Positions 46,134-55,628 of a DNA stretch of 64,000 nt are shown here, piece by piece. The stretch is taken from contig NZ_CP159829.1 of the NCBI RefSeq assembly GCF_047730065.1, positions 930,001-994,000 of the forward strand, written 5' to 3'. Position numbers and translations under genes: made by a program. How positions within the stretch are numbered: the first letter of the stretch is position 1; every line of letters starts with the position of its first letter. Origin of the DNA: Njordibacter sp028825405 (GTDB lineage: Bacteria > Pseudomonadota > Gammaproteobacteria > Pseudomonadales > Balneatricaceae). The notes beneath the pieces were generated by a model. It saw only the letters and a program-made list of their open reading frames with translations. It did no database searches and had not been told where the DNA came from.

Positions 46134-47381
46134 ATGACAGGGAAACAAGATATTAAAGTAAATGGGCGGTCCTATAAATGGCCAGATAGGCCAGTAGTAG
46201 CCGTTTGTATTGATGGCTCTGAACCCGCTTACATTGAGGAAGCAGTGAAGGCAGGAATGATGCCTTGGACTGAGAAAATTATTAATGGGCAAGGGTCTGA
46301 TCTACGTTGTGATTGTGTGGTGCCAAGCTTTACCAACCCCAACAACATGTCAATTGCAACGGGTGTGGAACCTTCGATACATGGCATTTGTGGCAACTTT
46401 TATTACGATGCAGAAAATGATCGCGAAGTGATGATGAACGAACCACACTTGCTGCGTGTAGGGACCTTGTTTAGTGCCTTTCAGGAGGCAGGAGCCAAAG
46501 TTGTTATCGTTACGGCTAAAGATAAACTGCGCAAAATGCTGGGCCATGGTCTCACCTTTGGTGATGGCTCTGGCGTGTGTTTTTCGTCAGAAAAAGCGGA
46601 TGTGGCTAGTCTTTCTGAGCACGGTATTGAAGGAGTCGTCGACCTTGTTGGCAAGGAAGTGCCCTCAGTTTACAGCGCTGAACTTTCTGAGTTTATTTTT
46701 GCTGCGGGTGTGAAACTAATGGACACCATGCGTCCAGACATTATGTACTTGTCAACAACGGACTATATTCAGCACAAGTTTGCCCCAGGCAGCGCTGGTG
46801 CTAATGCGTTCTATGCCATGATGGATGGTTATTTTGCTCAATTAGAAGGTTTAGGTGCTCGTATTGCCCTCACTGCGGATCATGGCATGAATCTTAAACA
46901 TGACGTCGATGGGGATCCTGATGTGATCTATTTGCAAACTGAGTTAGATGCGATGTTAGGCGTTAATGAAGCCCGAGTAATATTGCCAATTACTGATCCT
47001 TATGTAGTGCATCATGGCGCTTTAGGTTCCTTTGCTACGGTTTATATTAAGCCAGAGCATAGGGCCAAGGTGTCGGCCCACCTGCAGGCGATGGAAGGTA
47101 TTGAAAGTGCCCTTGATAATGCAGCAGGGTGTGAGAAGTTTGGTTTACCTAGAGACCGCATGGGAGACTTAATTGTTGTCAGTAGCAAAAACAAGGTATT
47201 GGGCACTACCTCTGAGCGTCATGATTTATCTGGTTTAGATGTTCCTTTGCGATCCCATGGAGGTATTTCAGAACAATGCGTGCCTTTAATTGTGAGTCAA
47301 ACTGTGAGTGGTTTAGATGCTGACAAACGCCTGCGTAATTTTGATATATATAATGTTGTGCTTAACCATGCGCAGGGCTAG
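46134..47381 (+). CDS. phnA: Phosphonoacetate hydrolase
   Basis: This 415-aa alkaline-phosphatase-superfamily enzyme cleaves the C-P bond of phosphonoacetate to acetate and phosphate using two zinc ions. Residues align within one or two positions of Sinorhizobium PhnA: Asp27 (CIDGSE), nucleophile Thr67 (PSFTNPN), Asp210 and His214 (TTDYIQH), Asp249-His250 (ADHG) and His375 (RSHGG). GAAGGA precedes the ATG. It is first in phnA-phnY-phnW (12 and 42 bp gaps) and divergent from a LysR gene. Phosphate need not be limiting for LysR-controlled versions. Confidence 0.95.
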   Translation: MTGKQDIKVNGRSYKWPDRPVVAVCIDGSEPAYIEEAVKAGMMPWTEKIINGQGSDLRCDCVVPSFTNPNNMSIATGVEPSIHGICGNFYYDAENDREVMMNEPHLLRVGTLFSAFQEAGAKVVIVTAKDKLRKMLGHGLTFGDGSGVCFSSEKADVASLSEHGIEGVVDLVGKEVPSVYSAELSEFIFAAGVKLMDTMRPDIMYLSTTDYIQHKFAPGSAGANAFYAMMDGYFAQLEGLGARIALTADHGMNLKHDVDGDPDVIYLQTELDAMLGVNEARVILPITDPYVVHHGALGSFATVYIKPEHRAKVSAHLQAMEGIESALDNAAGCEKFGLPRDRMGDLIVVSSKNKVLGTTSERHDLSGLDVPLRSHGGISEQCVPLIVSQTVSGLDADKRLRNFDIYNVVLNHAQG

Positions 47382-47393
47382 GAGCCAAAGAAA

Positions 47394-48845
47394 ATGAATA
47401 CAATTAATCGAGCTTTACCAGAAGTACGTCATGAACTCATGCGTATTGCGGGACAGAAAGTGGCTGGTGATACGGGTAAAACCCTAAATGTGCACTACCC
47501 CTATACCAACCAAGTAATTGGAACAGTGCCTAGAGCTAGCCGTGCTCAGGTCGCTGAAGCTTTTGCCATAGGTGCCACTTATAAATCTAAACTGACACGT
47601 TATGAACGACAACAAATATTATTCCGTACAGCAATAGCCCTTGATGGCAGGAAAGACGAAATTTCTGATCTAATTACGTTGGAAACTGGGCTGTGTAAAA
47701 AGGACTCATTATATGAAGTAGGGCGGGCTTATGATGTGTTTATGCTTGCTGGACAAATGTGTATTCAGGATGATAGCCAAGTCTTTTCATGCGACCTGAC
47801 CCCGCACGGGAAACAACGAAAAATATTCACTCTACGTCAGCCATTAAGGGTGATTTCTGCCATCACTCCTTTTAACCACCCACTCAATATGGTGGCGCAC
47901 AAAATAGCTCCTGCTATCGCAACCAATAATTGTGTAGTTTGCAAGCCCACAGAATTAACCCCGCTAACGCCGCTGCTGTTAGCTGATATTCTGTATGAGG
48001 CAGGTTTGCCAGTGGAAATGTTATCGATGGTGACTGGTTTACCTGAGGACATTGGTGACGAGATGATCGCTAATGAACACATAGAACTGATTACCTTTAC
48101 AGGAGGGGTTCCTGTTGGTAAACACATTGCGAAAAATGCAGGGTATAAGCGCCATGTGCTTGAATTAGGCGGTAATTCACCCTTGATTGTGATGGAAGAT
48201 GCCGACCTAGATAAAGCGGCTGAATTAGCTGTAGCTGGGGCAACTAAAAACTCTGGCCAACGCTGCACAGCGGTCAAACGTATTATTTGCATTGACTCAG
48301 TGGCGGATGATTTTGTTGCATTATTAGTGCAAAAAGCCCGCAAGATAAAATATGGCGACCCCATGGATCCAGCTACGGATTTGGGTACAGTGATCAATGA
48401 AGCTTCAGCTAAGTTATTCCAGCAACGGGTGCATGATGCCATTGGACAAGGAGCTCAGCTGCTCTATGGCGATGACCGACAAGGCGCTTTATATTCACCT
48501 ACGGTATTGGATAATGTGCCCTATACCTGTGAGCTGGTGCAAGAAGAAACCTTTGGCCCACCCATTCCAGTGATTCGAGTTAAAGATATCGATGAGGCTA
48601 TTGCCGTAGCTAATTCCACAGCCTTTGGTCTGTCAGACGGGGTTTGTACTAATCGTTGGGACTACATTCAACGGTTCATTGAGGAGCTTGACACAGGCAC
48701 CGTGAATATTTGGGAAGTGCCAGGCTATCGCATAGAAATGTCACCTTTTGGTGGTATCAAAGATTCAGGCATGGGTTATAAAGAGGGTGTTATTGAAGCG
48801 ATGAAGAGCTACACCAATTTAAAAACCTATTCACTCCCTTGGTGA
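47394..48845 (+). CDS. phnY: Phosphonoacetaldehyde dehydrogenase
   Basis: This 483-aa NAD-dependent aldehyde dehydrogenase converts phosphonoacetaldehyde to phosphonoacetate. Catalytic residues are Asn161 (TPFNHP), Lys184 (CKPTE), Glu257 (LELGG) and Cys291 (GQRCTA), matching the numbering of the characterised Sinorhizobium PhnY. It sits between phnA and phnW, which fixes the substrate well. Other aldehyde dehydrogenases of this class act on glyceraldehyde-3-phosphate or lactaldehyde, but the context argues against them. GGAGCC precedes the ATG. Confidence 0.93.
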   Translation: MNTINRALPEVRHELMRIAGQKVAGDTGKTLNVHYPYTNQVIGTVPRASRAQVAEAFAIGATYKSKLTRYERQQILFRTAIALDGRKDEISDLITLETGLCKKDSLYEVGRAYDVFMLAGQMCIQDDSQVFSCDLTPHGKQRKIFTLRQPLRVISAITPFNHPLNMVAHKIAPAIATNNCVVCKPTELTPLTPLLLADILYEAGLPVEMLSMVTGLPEDIGDEMIANEHIELITFTGGVPVGKHIAKNAGYKRHVLELGGNSPLIVMEDADLDKAAELAVAGATKNSGQRCTAVKRIICIDSVADDFVALLVQKARKIKYGDPMDPATDLGTVINEASAKLFQQRVHDAIGQGAQLLYGDDRQGALYSPTVLDNVPYTCELVQEETFGPPIPVIRVKDIDEAIAVANSTAFGLSDGVCTNRWDYIQRFIEELDTGTVNIWEVPGYRIEMSPFGGIKDSGMGYKEGVIEAMKSYTNLKTYSLPW

Positions 48846-48887
48846 TTAACGCCTGTACCTTTGCAAGACTGAGTCTGGAGGCTATTT

Positions 48888-50012
48888 ATGCAAGCTAAAG
48901 AGATTAACAAGATCGAAAATCCGTACTTGTTGTTAACCCCAGGGCCGCTCTCTACGACCCAGTCGGTGAAGCAAAAAATGCTACGAGATTGGTGTACTTG
49001 GGATAACGATTACAATCAAATTGTTCAGCAAATACGCAGTCAATTAGTAAGGCTAGCCACCTCTCAGTCAGGCTATACGGCCACTTTAATGCAGGGTAGT
49101 GGCACCTTCAGTGTGGAATCGACGATTGGCTCAGTAATACCAGAAGATGGAAAATTGGTGGTGTTAGTCAATGGTGAGTATGGCCGTAGAATTGTTCAAA
49201 TAGCTAATAAGTTGGGTATCAATACTATCGATATCGATAGTGGGGAGTTAGCTCCCCCTGATCCACAGGCGCTCTCGAAGTTGCTGCTACAAGATGAGCA
49301 GATCACCCACATAGCTATGGTTCACTGCGAAACGACAACAGGTATGCTTAATCCACTGACAGAGATTGGCGAAATTGCCCATAAACACAACAAGGTTTTC
49401 ATTGTTGATGCTATGAGTAGTTTTGGAGGCACAGCCATTGACATGGCAGAGCTACACATTGATTTTTTGATCAGCAGCGCTAATAAATGTATTCAAGGCG
49501 TGCCCGGGTTTGGTTTTGTACTGGCCAAACATTCAAGTATGAATGCCATAGCCAATCGCTCTCGTTCTGTGAGTCTTGATTTATATGATCAATGGCGGTG
49601 TATGGAGGATAATCAAGGTAAGTGGCGTTTCACATCACCTACCCATGTGGTGCGGGCTTTTGCGGAGGCTTTGAAGGAACTTGAAGCGGAGGGGGGAGTA
49701 GGTGCTAGACAGCAGCGGTATTACGAAAACCAGCGCACTCTAGTTACGGGCATGCAGCGTTTGGGTTTTGAATGTTTACTGGATGCTAAATTACAGTCAT
49801 CTATAATAACCTCCTTTTATAGCCCTCAGCATGCTGATTATAATTTTAAAAGGTTGTATGACCTACTCAAGCTCAAGGGATTTGTGATCTATCCTGGAAA
49901 GGTCTCAAAAGCGGACTGTTTTCGCATAGGGACCATAGGAGACGTCTGGCCAAGTGATTTAGATAAATTTATTAAGGCAATAGAAACTGCTATGTATTGG
50001 AAAGATGATTAG
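48888..50012 (+). CDS. phnW: 2-aminoethylphosphonate--pyruvate transaminase
   Basis: This 374-aa PLP transaminase moves the amino group of 2-aminoethylphosphonate to pyruvate, giving phosphonoacetaldehyde and alanine. It has LLTPGPLSTT at 15-24, MQGSGTFSVES at 68-78, Asp174 in IVDAMSSFGG and PLP Lys200 in SSANKCIQG. Length and motifs match PhnW. CTGGAGG precedes the ATG. As the last gene of phnA-phnY-phnW it starts the pathway biochemically. No phnX (phosphonatase) is present, so the route goes through phosphonoacetate. Confidence 0.94.
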   Translation: MQAKEINKIENPYLLLTPGPLSTTQSVKQKMLRDWCTWDNDYNQIVQQIRSQLVRLATSQSGYTATLMQGSGTFSVESTIGSVIPEDGKLVVLVNGEYGRRIVQIANKLGINTIDIDSGELAPPDPQALSKLLLQDEQITHIAMVHCETTTGMLNPLTEIGEIAHKHNKVFIVDAMSSFGGTAIDMAELHIDFLISSANKCIQGVPGFGFVLAKHSSMNAIANRSRSVSLDLYDQWRCMEDNQGKWRFTSPTHVVRAFAEALKELEAEGGVGARQQRYYENQRTLVTGMQRLGFECLLDAKLQSSIITSFYSPQHADYNFKRLYDLLKLKGFVIYPGKVSKADCFRIGTIGDVWPSDLDKFIKAIETAMYWKDD

Positions 50013-50317
50013 TGTAAATCACCAGTGCTATTATTAATTTCCAATTGCAGTTTTGTATTCGTTCAATTAAGGTAAGGTGAGGTGACATAAAGGTATAACT
50101 TAAAGAATTACGTTTAATACGCACAAAAGTATCAATGAGTTAGCCACTGCAGCGATATTTAAAAGAGGTTAATGGTTTGGTTGTTTGTTAACAATTTCCC
50201 ATTACGACTTCATATTACTGTAACATTAATCTGGTACATTGATGTTGGTATAGTCTGATCTATGAATACCAAGCTTAACTATAAGATAGTACTTTAAAAC
50301 AAAAAAAAGGAATAACT
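50013..50317. other. Intergenic stretch, no gene
   Basis: This 305-bp AT-rich gap lies between phnW and the peptide-type ABC operon. It must hold the promoter of the latter, but I cannot mark one firmly. A PHO-box-like pair at 50218-50238 has the wrong spacing. AAAAGGAATAAC before the ATG at 50318 is the ribosome-binding site. Confidence 0.5.
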
Positions 50318-52366
50318 ATGAAGAATTTCATCTACCCTGCAGCTAGCATACTTGCCTTGGTGGTGAGTGGCGTCGCAACTGCGGCGAGTTGCCCGCCTGC
50401 CACAGTGGCTGACCCTATGGGTGTCGGCCAAGGTGCTTTCCCACAGCAATATGAATTAGCTGAATTTGAGTCTATCGGCAACTGTAGCGTGACCTTAAAC
50501 GGTAACCCACAAGCTGCCGCACTCAATGCTACTATTAGAGGTAATAAAGCGTTACCTTCGCTAACTCAGCGCATACCTTCAGAACCATTGGTAGTAGCTC
50601 CTTATGATTCCATTGGCTCTTATGGTGGAACGTTAGATGCCCTGTCAAACGCAACAGAATCAGGCACCTCTGATTTTATGTCAACCCGCCACGTTAACCT
50701 GCTAAGATATTCTGACGACTTGACAACCATTGTTCCGATGATTGCCAAAGGTTGGGAATGGAACGACGATTTCACACAGTTGACGTTCTTTTTGCGCAAA
50801 GGTCATAAGTGGTCAGACGGAGCACCGTTCACTGCTCATGACGTGAAGTTCTGGTATGACCACCTAGCCACAGACGCTAATGTTCGTGAAAAGCCAAAGG
50901 ATTACGTTCTTGTTGGTGGCGAAGTAATGAACCTTGTTGTGCTTAATCCCCAAACAATTCAGTTCAACCTTCCAAGCCCAAAACCTGGTCTACTGTCGCA
51001 CTTTGCTAACCATTATGCGCAGGGCTTCCAGCCTAAGCACTTTCTTGGTCAGTTCCATCCGGACGTAAACCCTGGTGCGGATGCGCTAGCAAAGTCCCTA
51101 GGCTTTGAAAATGGTTATGCTGTGATCAAAAGTTACTATGGTAACTCTGATTGGATGGATACCCCATCTCCACTGCTGTCTGCTCCTGAGCAAGTTGCAG
51201 GAATGCCCGCAGATACTATGCCAACCCTAGAGAGCCATATTATCACTCGAGAAAATACGGAAGGGCGCCATTTAGTTGCTAATCCTTATTACTTCCAGAT
51301 TGATACAGCGGGTAATCAGCTGCCATACATCAATGAACAGGACGAGTTGTATGTGGGTGAGCGGGAAGTTCGTCTTCTGAAGTTAGTTAACTCTGAAGTT
51401 GACTATAAGTCTCAGTCGCTGAACCTCGATTACGCACCATTACTCCTTGAAAATCAGGAAAAGGGTGATTTTACAGTTGAGCTAAGGCCTGAGATTGCCA
51501 TGAGTACCTTTTCGTTCAATGTGACGTCAGACAATATGGAGAAACGTAAAGTGTTTGGTGATTTGCGTTTCCGTCAAGCGATGTCAGTTGCAATGAACCG
51601 TGCGGAGATCAATGAAGTGGTCTACTTCGGTCTTGGTACACCTCAGCAGTACACCGCATTCGCACCTTCACCTAGCTTTATTAGTAAAGAAATGGAGCAA
51701 TCATACGCGCAGTATGATCCAGATATGGCTAATGCTCTGCTAGATGAAATGGGAATGCTAGATGTAGATGGCGATGGAATGCGTGAATTACCAAACGGTG
51801 ATCCTTTGGTATTAAATATGCAGATTGCTACGCAAGGTGGATCTCTCAAGCTAGTTGAGGTGACGGGACAAAACTGGCGTGACGTTGGTATCAACAACAC
51901 TGTTAAGGAAGTGACAACGGACGAATATCGTTCTGCACAATCTTCTAACAGCCTTGATGTTACCTACTACGCGAAGGGCCAGCCCCTTGCTGTTATACTG
52001 GGTATTTCAGAGCTGTTTCAACCCCCGTTTGACAACTACTTTAACCACACATCAGGTATGTTGTGGGGACAGTATGTTGATACCAATGGAGCTGAAGGTG
52101 TGAAACCACCTCAGTGGGTCTACGACTCTATGGACGGCATCAATGCCTTCCAGTCTGCCATTGCTGGCTCTGATGAGTCTAACAAAATTGGTGAAGCTCT
52201 TGTTAAAACGGTGGTTGATAACCTGTTGTTCATTGGCACTGTGAAAGCTGTTGCGCCAATTTATCGCACCAACAAACTGCAGAACTTTGCTGACTTTAAA
52301 ACTCAGTCTTATGCGTACTACCGGACCTATCCGTACCGTGCGTCACAGTGGTGGTTGGACGAGTAA
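50318..52366 (+). CDS. Dipeptide/Yej-type ABC transporter substrate-binding protein
   Basis: This 682-aa periplasmic binding protein belongs to family 5 (DppA/OppA/YejA). A signal peptide of about 22 residues ends near GVATAA. Features are SYGGTLDALSN, the KGWEWNDDFTQLTFFLRKGHKWSDGAPFTAHDVKFW stretch (interrupted by usual family variation) and RFRQAMSVAMNRAEIN. It is longer than DppA (about 535 aa) and closer to large YejA-like proteins. It heads a five-gene importer whose cargo could be a peptide or a conjugate. Position after phnW invites a phosphonate-linked cargo, but nothing in the sequence proves it. Confidence 0.88.
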   Translation: MKNFIYPAASILALVVSGVATAASCPPATVADPMGVGQGAFPQQYELAEFESIGNCSVTLNGNPQAAALNATIRGNKALPSLTQRIPSEPLVVAPYDSIGSYGGTLDALSNATESGTSDFMSTRHVNLLRYSDDLTTIVPMIAKGWEWNDDFTQLTFFLRKGHKWSDGAPFTAHDVKFWYDHLATDANVREKPKDYVLVGGEVMNLVVLNPQTIQFNLPSPKPGLLSHFANHYAQGFQPKHFLGQFHPDVNPGADALAKSLGFENGYAVIKSYYGNSDWMDTPSPLLSAPEQVAGMPADTMPTLESHIITRENTEGRHLVANPYYFQIDTAGNQLPYINEQDELYVGEREVRLLKLVNSEVDYKSQSLNLDYAPLLLENQEKGDFTVELRPEIAMSTFSFNVTSDNMEKRKVFGDLRFRQAMSVAMNRAEINEVVYFGLGTPQQYTAFAPSPSFISKEMEQSYAQYDPDMANALLDEMGMLDVDGDGMRELPNGDPLVLNMQIATQGGSLKLVEVTGQNWRDVGINNTVKEVTTDEYRSAQSSNSLDVTYYAKGQPLAVILGISELFQPPFDNYFNHTSGMLWGQYVDTNGAEGVKPPQWVYDSMDGINAFQSAIAGSDESNKIGEALVKTVVDNLLFIGTVKAVAPIYRTNKLQNFADFKTQSYAYYRTYPYRASQWWLDE

Positions 52367-52386
52367 ACCAATTACTCTGAAACGAC

Positions 52387-52422
52387 AAATCCGCGGGCAG
52401 TATTGACTGTCTGCGGATTTTT
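52387..52422 (+). terminator. Intrinsic terminator/attenuator after binding-protein gene
   Basis: AAATCCGC (52387-52394) pairs with GCGGATTT (52413-52420), with further GCAG/CTG pairing inside, followed by T. It precedes the permease genes and mirrors the hairpin at 877-912, so it probably lowers permease expression relative to the binding protein. Confidence 0.75.
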
Positions 52423-52469
52423 AATGGGCTAAAATAGCCCGAACCAATTCTCTGTGGATATATTCCAAC

Positions 52470-53474
52470 ATGTTGCAGTTCTCCAAATTTTTTGCCATCA
52501 GAGCTATGTTAGCGATCCTCACCCTAGTGATGGTTTCGTTTATCGTTTTTACTCTGATGGAGCTTGTTCCAGCCGATTGTGCCGAGCGGTATGTGGCATT
52601 TAAGAACTCTCAGGGATCCGTGATTACGCCGGAAGACATCCAAGTAGAACGTGTTCGCCTAGGTTTAGACCAACCCTATATTCAGCGCTGGGGCTCATGG
52701 ATTATCAACGCCTTTCAAGGCGAATTTGGCAACAGCTGCATACTTCGCGTCGATATCGCCCAACTTTTGGGGCAAAAGTTTTGGCTAAGTCTTGGACTTT
52801 GCTTATCTGCTCTGCTGCTTGCTTACCTTATTGCAATTCCTGTTGGGATAATTGCAGCAACGTCTAAAAATGCAGTTTTGAATAACTCCTTACGCCTGGT
52901 GAGTTACCTGGGCTTGGCATTACCTAACTTTTTGTTGGCCTTGATGATTATGTTGTTCTCTACAGTCTACTTTGGCGACAGTTTGACGGGCCTATTTTCG
53001 AAGGAATACCGTGATGCTGCTTGGTCTACAGATCGTGTGTTGGACTTTTTAGGCCATGCTTGGCTGCCCATCTTTATCCTTGGCTGGTCGGCGACAGCAT
53101 TTGCAATCCAAACGGTGCGGGCCCTAATGTCAGATGAAATAGGGAAGCTTTATGTGACTGCAGCATCAGCGCGAGGCGTCTCTGGTAGCCGTTTATTAAT
53201 GCGTTATCCAGCACGACATGCGCTTAGCCCTATTATCAACTCAGTAGGGTTTGATCTTAATCGTATATTTAACGAGTTGCCCATCGTTGCACTCATTTTA
53301 ACCCTAACGGAGGCCGGCTCTTTGTTAATTGAGGCTCTGGCTCGTTCAAACGACCAACAACTTGCTGGGGCTATCATTTTTATGCTTACGGCCAGTATTG
53401 TGGCGCTTAACTTTGTGACTGACATTATTCTTGCGCTGACTGATCCGCGCATTCGCCGCAGCATTGTAGGGTAA
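52470..53474 (+). CDS. Peptide-type ABC transporter permease (DppB/YejB-like)
   Basis: This 334-aa inner-membrane permease has about six helices. The first, near 10-30 (IRAMLAILTLVMVSFIVFTL), is followed by the large periplasmic loop with ERVRLGLDQPYIQRW that is typical of DppB. The EAA loop lies in AASARGVSGSRLLMRYPARHALSP. It pairs with the following permease. Its ribosome-binding site is weak, which with the upstream hairpin should keep levels low. GNSCILRVD replaces the more usual GxS segment. Confidence 0.87.
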   Translation: MLQFSKFFAIRAMLAILTLVMVSFIVFTLMELVPADCAERYVAFKNSQGSVITPEDIQVERVRLGLDQPYIQRWGSWIINAFQGEFGNSCILRVDIAQLLGQKFWLSLGLCLSALLLAYLIAIPVGIIAATSKNAVLNNSLRLVSYLGLALPNFLLALMIMLFSTVYFGDSLTGLFSKEYRDAAWSTDRVLDFLGHAWLPIFILGWSATAFAIQTVRALMSDEIGKLYVTAASARGVSGSRLLMRYPARHALSPIINSVGFDLNRIFNELPIVALILTLTEAGSLLIEALARSNDQQLAGAIIFMLTASIVALNFVTDIILALTDPRIRRSIVG

Positions 53475-53479
53475 CGGAT

Positions 53480-54628
53480 ATGAGCAATATTACAGATACA
53501 TCCCTGGCTGCAGATCAAAAACTCAAAGAAGCCTATTTTACTGCTTCTCAAGGGCAGCTGATATGGCAGAGGTTTAAACGAAATAAATCAGCTTTGGCAG
53601 GTGCCTGGGTTCTAATCATACTCATACTCTCTGGTATATTTTCTCCTTTTTTGACCCCTTATGATGCTTCGATCGCAGGGCGCGATAAGGACTATTTAAA
53701 CGGTGCACCTCAGGTGCCCTCTTTTTGTGACGATAATGGTTGTTCTTTGCGGCCGTTTATTTACACCTATGAGCGGACTCGCTCATTCAAAACTAACTTT
53801 CGCTGGGTGAGTGAGGAAAAAACAGGCTTAGAGGATCGTCGTTATGTGACCTTCTTCAGTGAGGGTATGGAATACACCTTCCTTGGGATCAAATTTGACC
53901 GTCATCTGTATGGTGTTGATAAGGGGCAGATCCATATTTTTGGCACTGACTCGACAGGCAAGGATATTTTCTCTAGGACTCTTACAGCCGTTAACACTTC
54001 GATGGCTGTTGGCACCATTGGTGTTTTGATTGCATTTTTTTTGGCTTTACTTATTGGTGGGGTCTCAGGCTATTATGGTGGAAAAATAGATTCCGTTCTG
54101 CAAATGGTAACAGATACAGTAAGGACTATTCCCAATATTCCTTTGTTCATGGCATTGGCTGCATTCGTCCCTGACACGTGGAGCTCAGAGGAAAGGTTTT
54201 TCTTCATCTCGCTCGTGCTTGGTTTGATTGGCTGGACGACATTGGCACGACGCATTCGCACACACCTGCTTAGCGAACGAAATCAAGAATATGTTCTGGC
54301 AGCACAGCTGTGTGGAGCCTCTCCAAGTCATGTGATCCGGCGACATCTGTTGCCTAGTTTCACTAGTTATATTATTGTGGATTTAGTGATTTCCTTCCCA
54401 TATATGATTTTGTCTGAAACTGCACTAAGTTTTATAGGGCTGGGCCTGAAAGACCCTGTTAACTCGTTAGGTGTCATGCTACAAAACGTGACCAGTGCTG
54501 ATGTTCTATTAAATTATCAGTGGTACTTTATCCCAGTCATATTTTTCATTGTTTTGGTGCTAGCGTTTGTTTTTGTAGGTGATGGTTTACGCGATGCTGC
54601 TGACCCTTATGCGGATACTAATAAATGA
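53480..54628 (+). CDS. Peptide-type ABC transporter permease (DppC/YejE-like)
   Basis: This 382-aa permease is longer than DppC (about 300 aa). About 100 residues are inserted between the first helix (GAWVLIILILSGIFSPFLTPYDA) and the FGTDSTGKDIFSRT motif, as in YejE-type subunits. The insert contains a Cys pair (SFCDDNGCS) that would face the periplasm and could form a disulfide. The EAA loop is in AAQLCGASPSHVIRRHLLP. It forms the channel with the previous gene and overlaps the ATPase gene by ATGA. Confidence 0.87.
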   Translation: MSNITDTSLAADQKLKEAYFTASQGQLIWQRFKRNKSALAGAWVLIILILSGIFSPFLTPYDASIAGRDKDYLNGAPQVPSFCDDNGCSLRPFIYTYERTRSFKTNFRWVSEEKTGLEDRRYVTFFSEGMEYTFLGIKFDRHLYGVDKGQIHIFGTDSTGKDIFSRTLTAVNTSMAVGTIGVLIAFFLALLIGGVSGYYGGKIDSVLQMVTDTVRTIPNIPLFMALAAFVPDTWSSEERFFFISLVLGLIGWTTLARRIRTHLLSERNQEYVLAAQLCGASPSHVIRRHLLPSFTSYIIVDLVISFPYMILSETALSFIGLGLKDPVNSLGVMLQNVTSADVLLNYQWYFIPVIFFIVLVLAFVFVGDGLRDAADPYADTNK

Positions 54629-55626
54629 CACGTTTACTTGATGTAGAAAATCTAACCCTTGATTTCGATACGGATGAAGGCCGTATAACGGCTGTTGATG
54701 ACGTATCATTTAGCCTAGAAGCTGGGGAAATCATGGGTTTGGTGGGCGAAAGTGGTTCTGGAAAATCAGTCACAGCTAAGGCCTTGATGAAGCTCAATGC
54801 GAGTAATGCAATCTATGGCCAAAACACTAAAATAAGCCTAAATTTGGCTGATGGACCAGTGGATATCATGTCCTTGAGTACAGCCAAAGAGTTGCAAATT
54901 GTGCGTGGTGGAGCTATTTCCATGATCTTTCAAGAGCCCATGGCTAGCTTTGCTCCAGCCATTACCATTGGTGCTCAAATGGTGGAGCAGTTATTGATCC
55001 ACACCAGCATGAGTGCCCTTAAGGCTCAAGAAGTCTCTATAGAGATGCTTAACAGAGTTGGAATTTCGGATGCCAGCACCCGATTTAAGCAATATGCGTT
55101 CGAGTTGTCTGGCGGTATGCGCCAAAGGGCAATGATAGCGATGGCGTTGTCTACTAATCCTAAGTTACTTATTGCTGATGAACCGACAACGGCCTTGGAC
55201 GTAACCATTCAAGCGCAAGTGATAGATCTGATGAAGGATCTAGTGAAAGATTTTGGTATGGGTATTGTGTTTATTACCCACGATCTGGGCGTTATTGCCC
55301 AAACTGCAGATTCGGTAGCGGTCATGTACCTTGGACGAGTAGTCGAAAAAGGCCCTGTTCGTCAGGTTATTGGTAATCCGTCCCACCCATATACTCAGGG
55401 ATTAATACAGGCTTTGCCTAGATTAGATGATTTAGACTCGCCATTAACACCCATTCCAGGGGATATACCATCACCTTTAGAACGTCCCAATGGCTGTGTT
55501 TTCAATACTCGCTGTAGCCAGTTTTTGGGTTCCCAATGCAGTGCTGAAATACCTGAGTTCACTCCCATCTCCCATGACCATATGGTGGCTTGCCACATCT
55601 ACCAGCAAGACCAGAAAGGAACTTAA
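54625..55626 (+). CDS. Peptide-type ABC transporter ATPase (DppD-like)
   Basis: This is the 333-aa ATPase. It has Walker A GESGSGKS, the signature LSGGMRQR, Walker B LLIADEPTTALD, switch His in FITHDLGV and the oligopeptide-transporter C-terminal extension with FNTRCSQF and further Cys residues. It partners with the second ATPase to form the heterodimer usual for Dpp/Opp/Yej importers. It is coupled to the permease gene by ATGA. Confidence 0.9.
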   Translation: MTRLLDVENLTLDFDTDEGRITAVDDVSFSLEAGEIMGLVGESGSGKSVTAKALMKLNASNAIYGQNTKISLNLADGPVDIMSLSTAKELQIVRGGAISMIFQEPMASFAPAITIGAQMVEQLLIHTSMSALKAQEVSIEMLNRVGISDASTRFKQYAFELSGGMRQRAMIAMALSTNPKLLIADEPTTALDVTIQAQVIDLMKDLVKDFGMGIVFITHDLGVIAQTADSVAVMYLGRVVEKGPVRQVIGNPSHPYTQGLIQALPRLDDLDSPLTPIPGDIPSPLERPNGCVFNTRCSQFLGSQCSAEIPEFTPISHDHMVACHIYQQDQKGT

Positions 55627-55628
55627 AA

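Noticed and set aside
50218..50240. PHO box before the peptide-type importer
   Set aside because: The two CTG-type half-sites are 13 bp apart instead of 11, and the second is a poor match.
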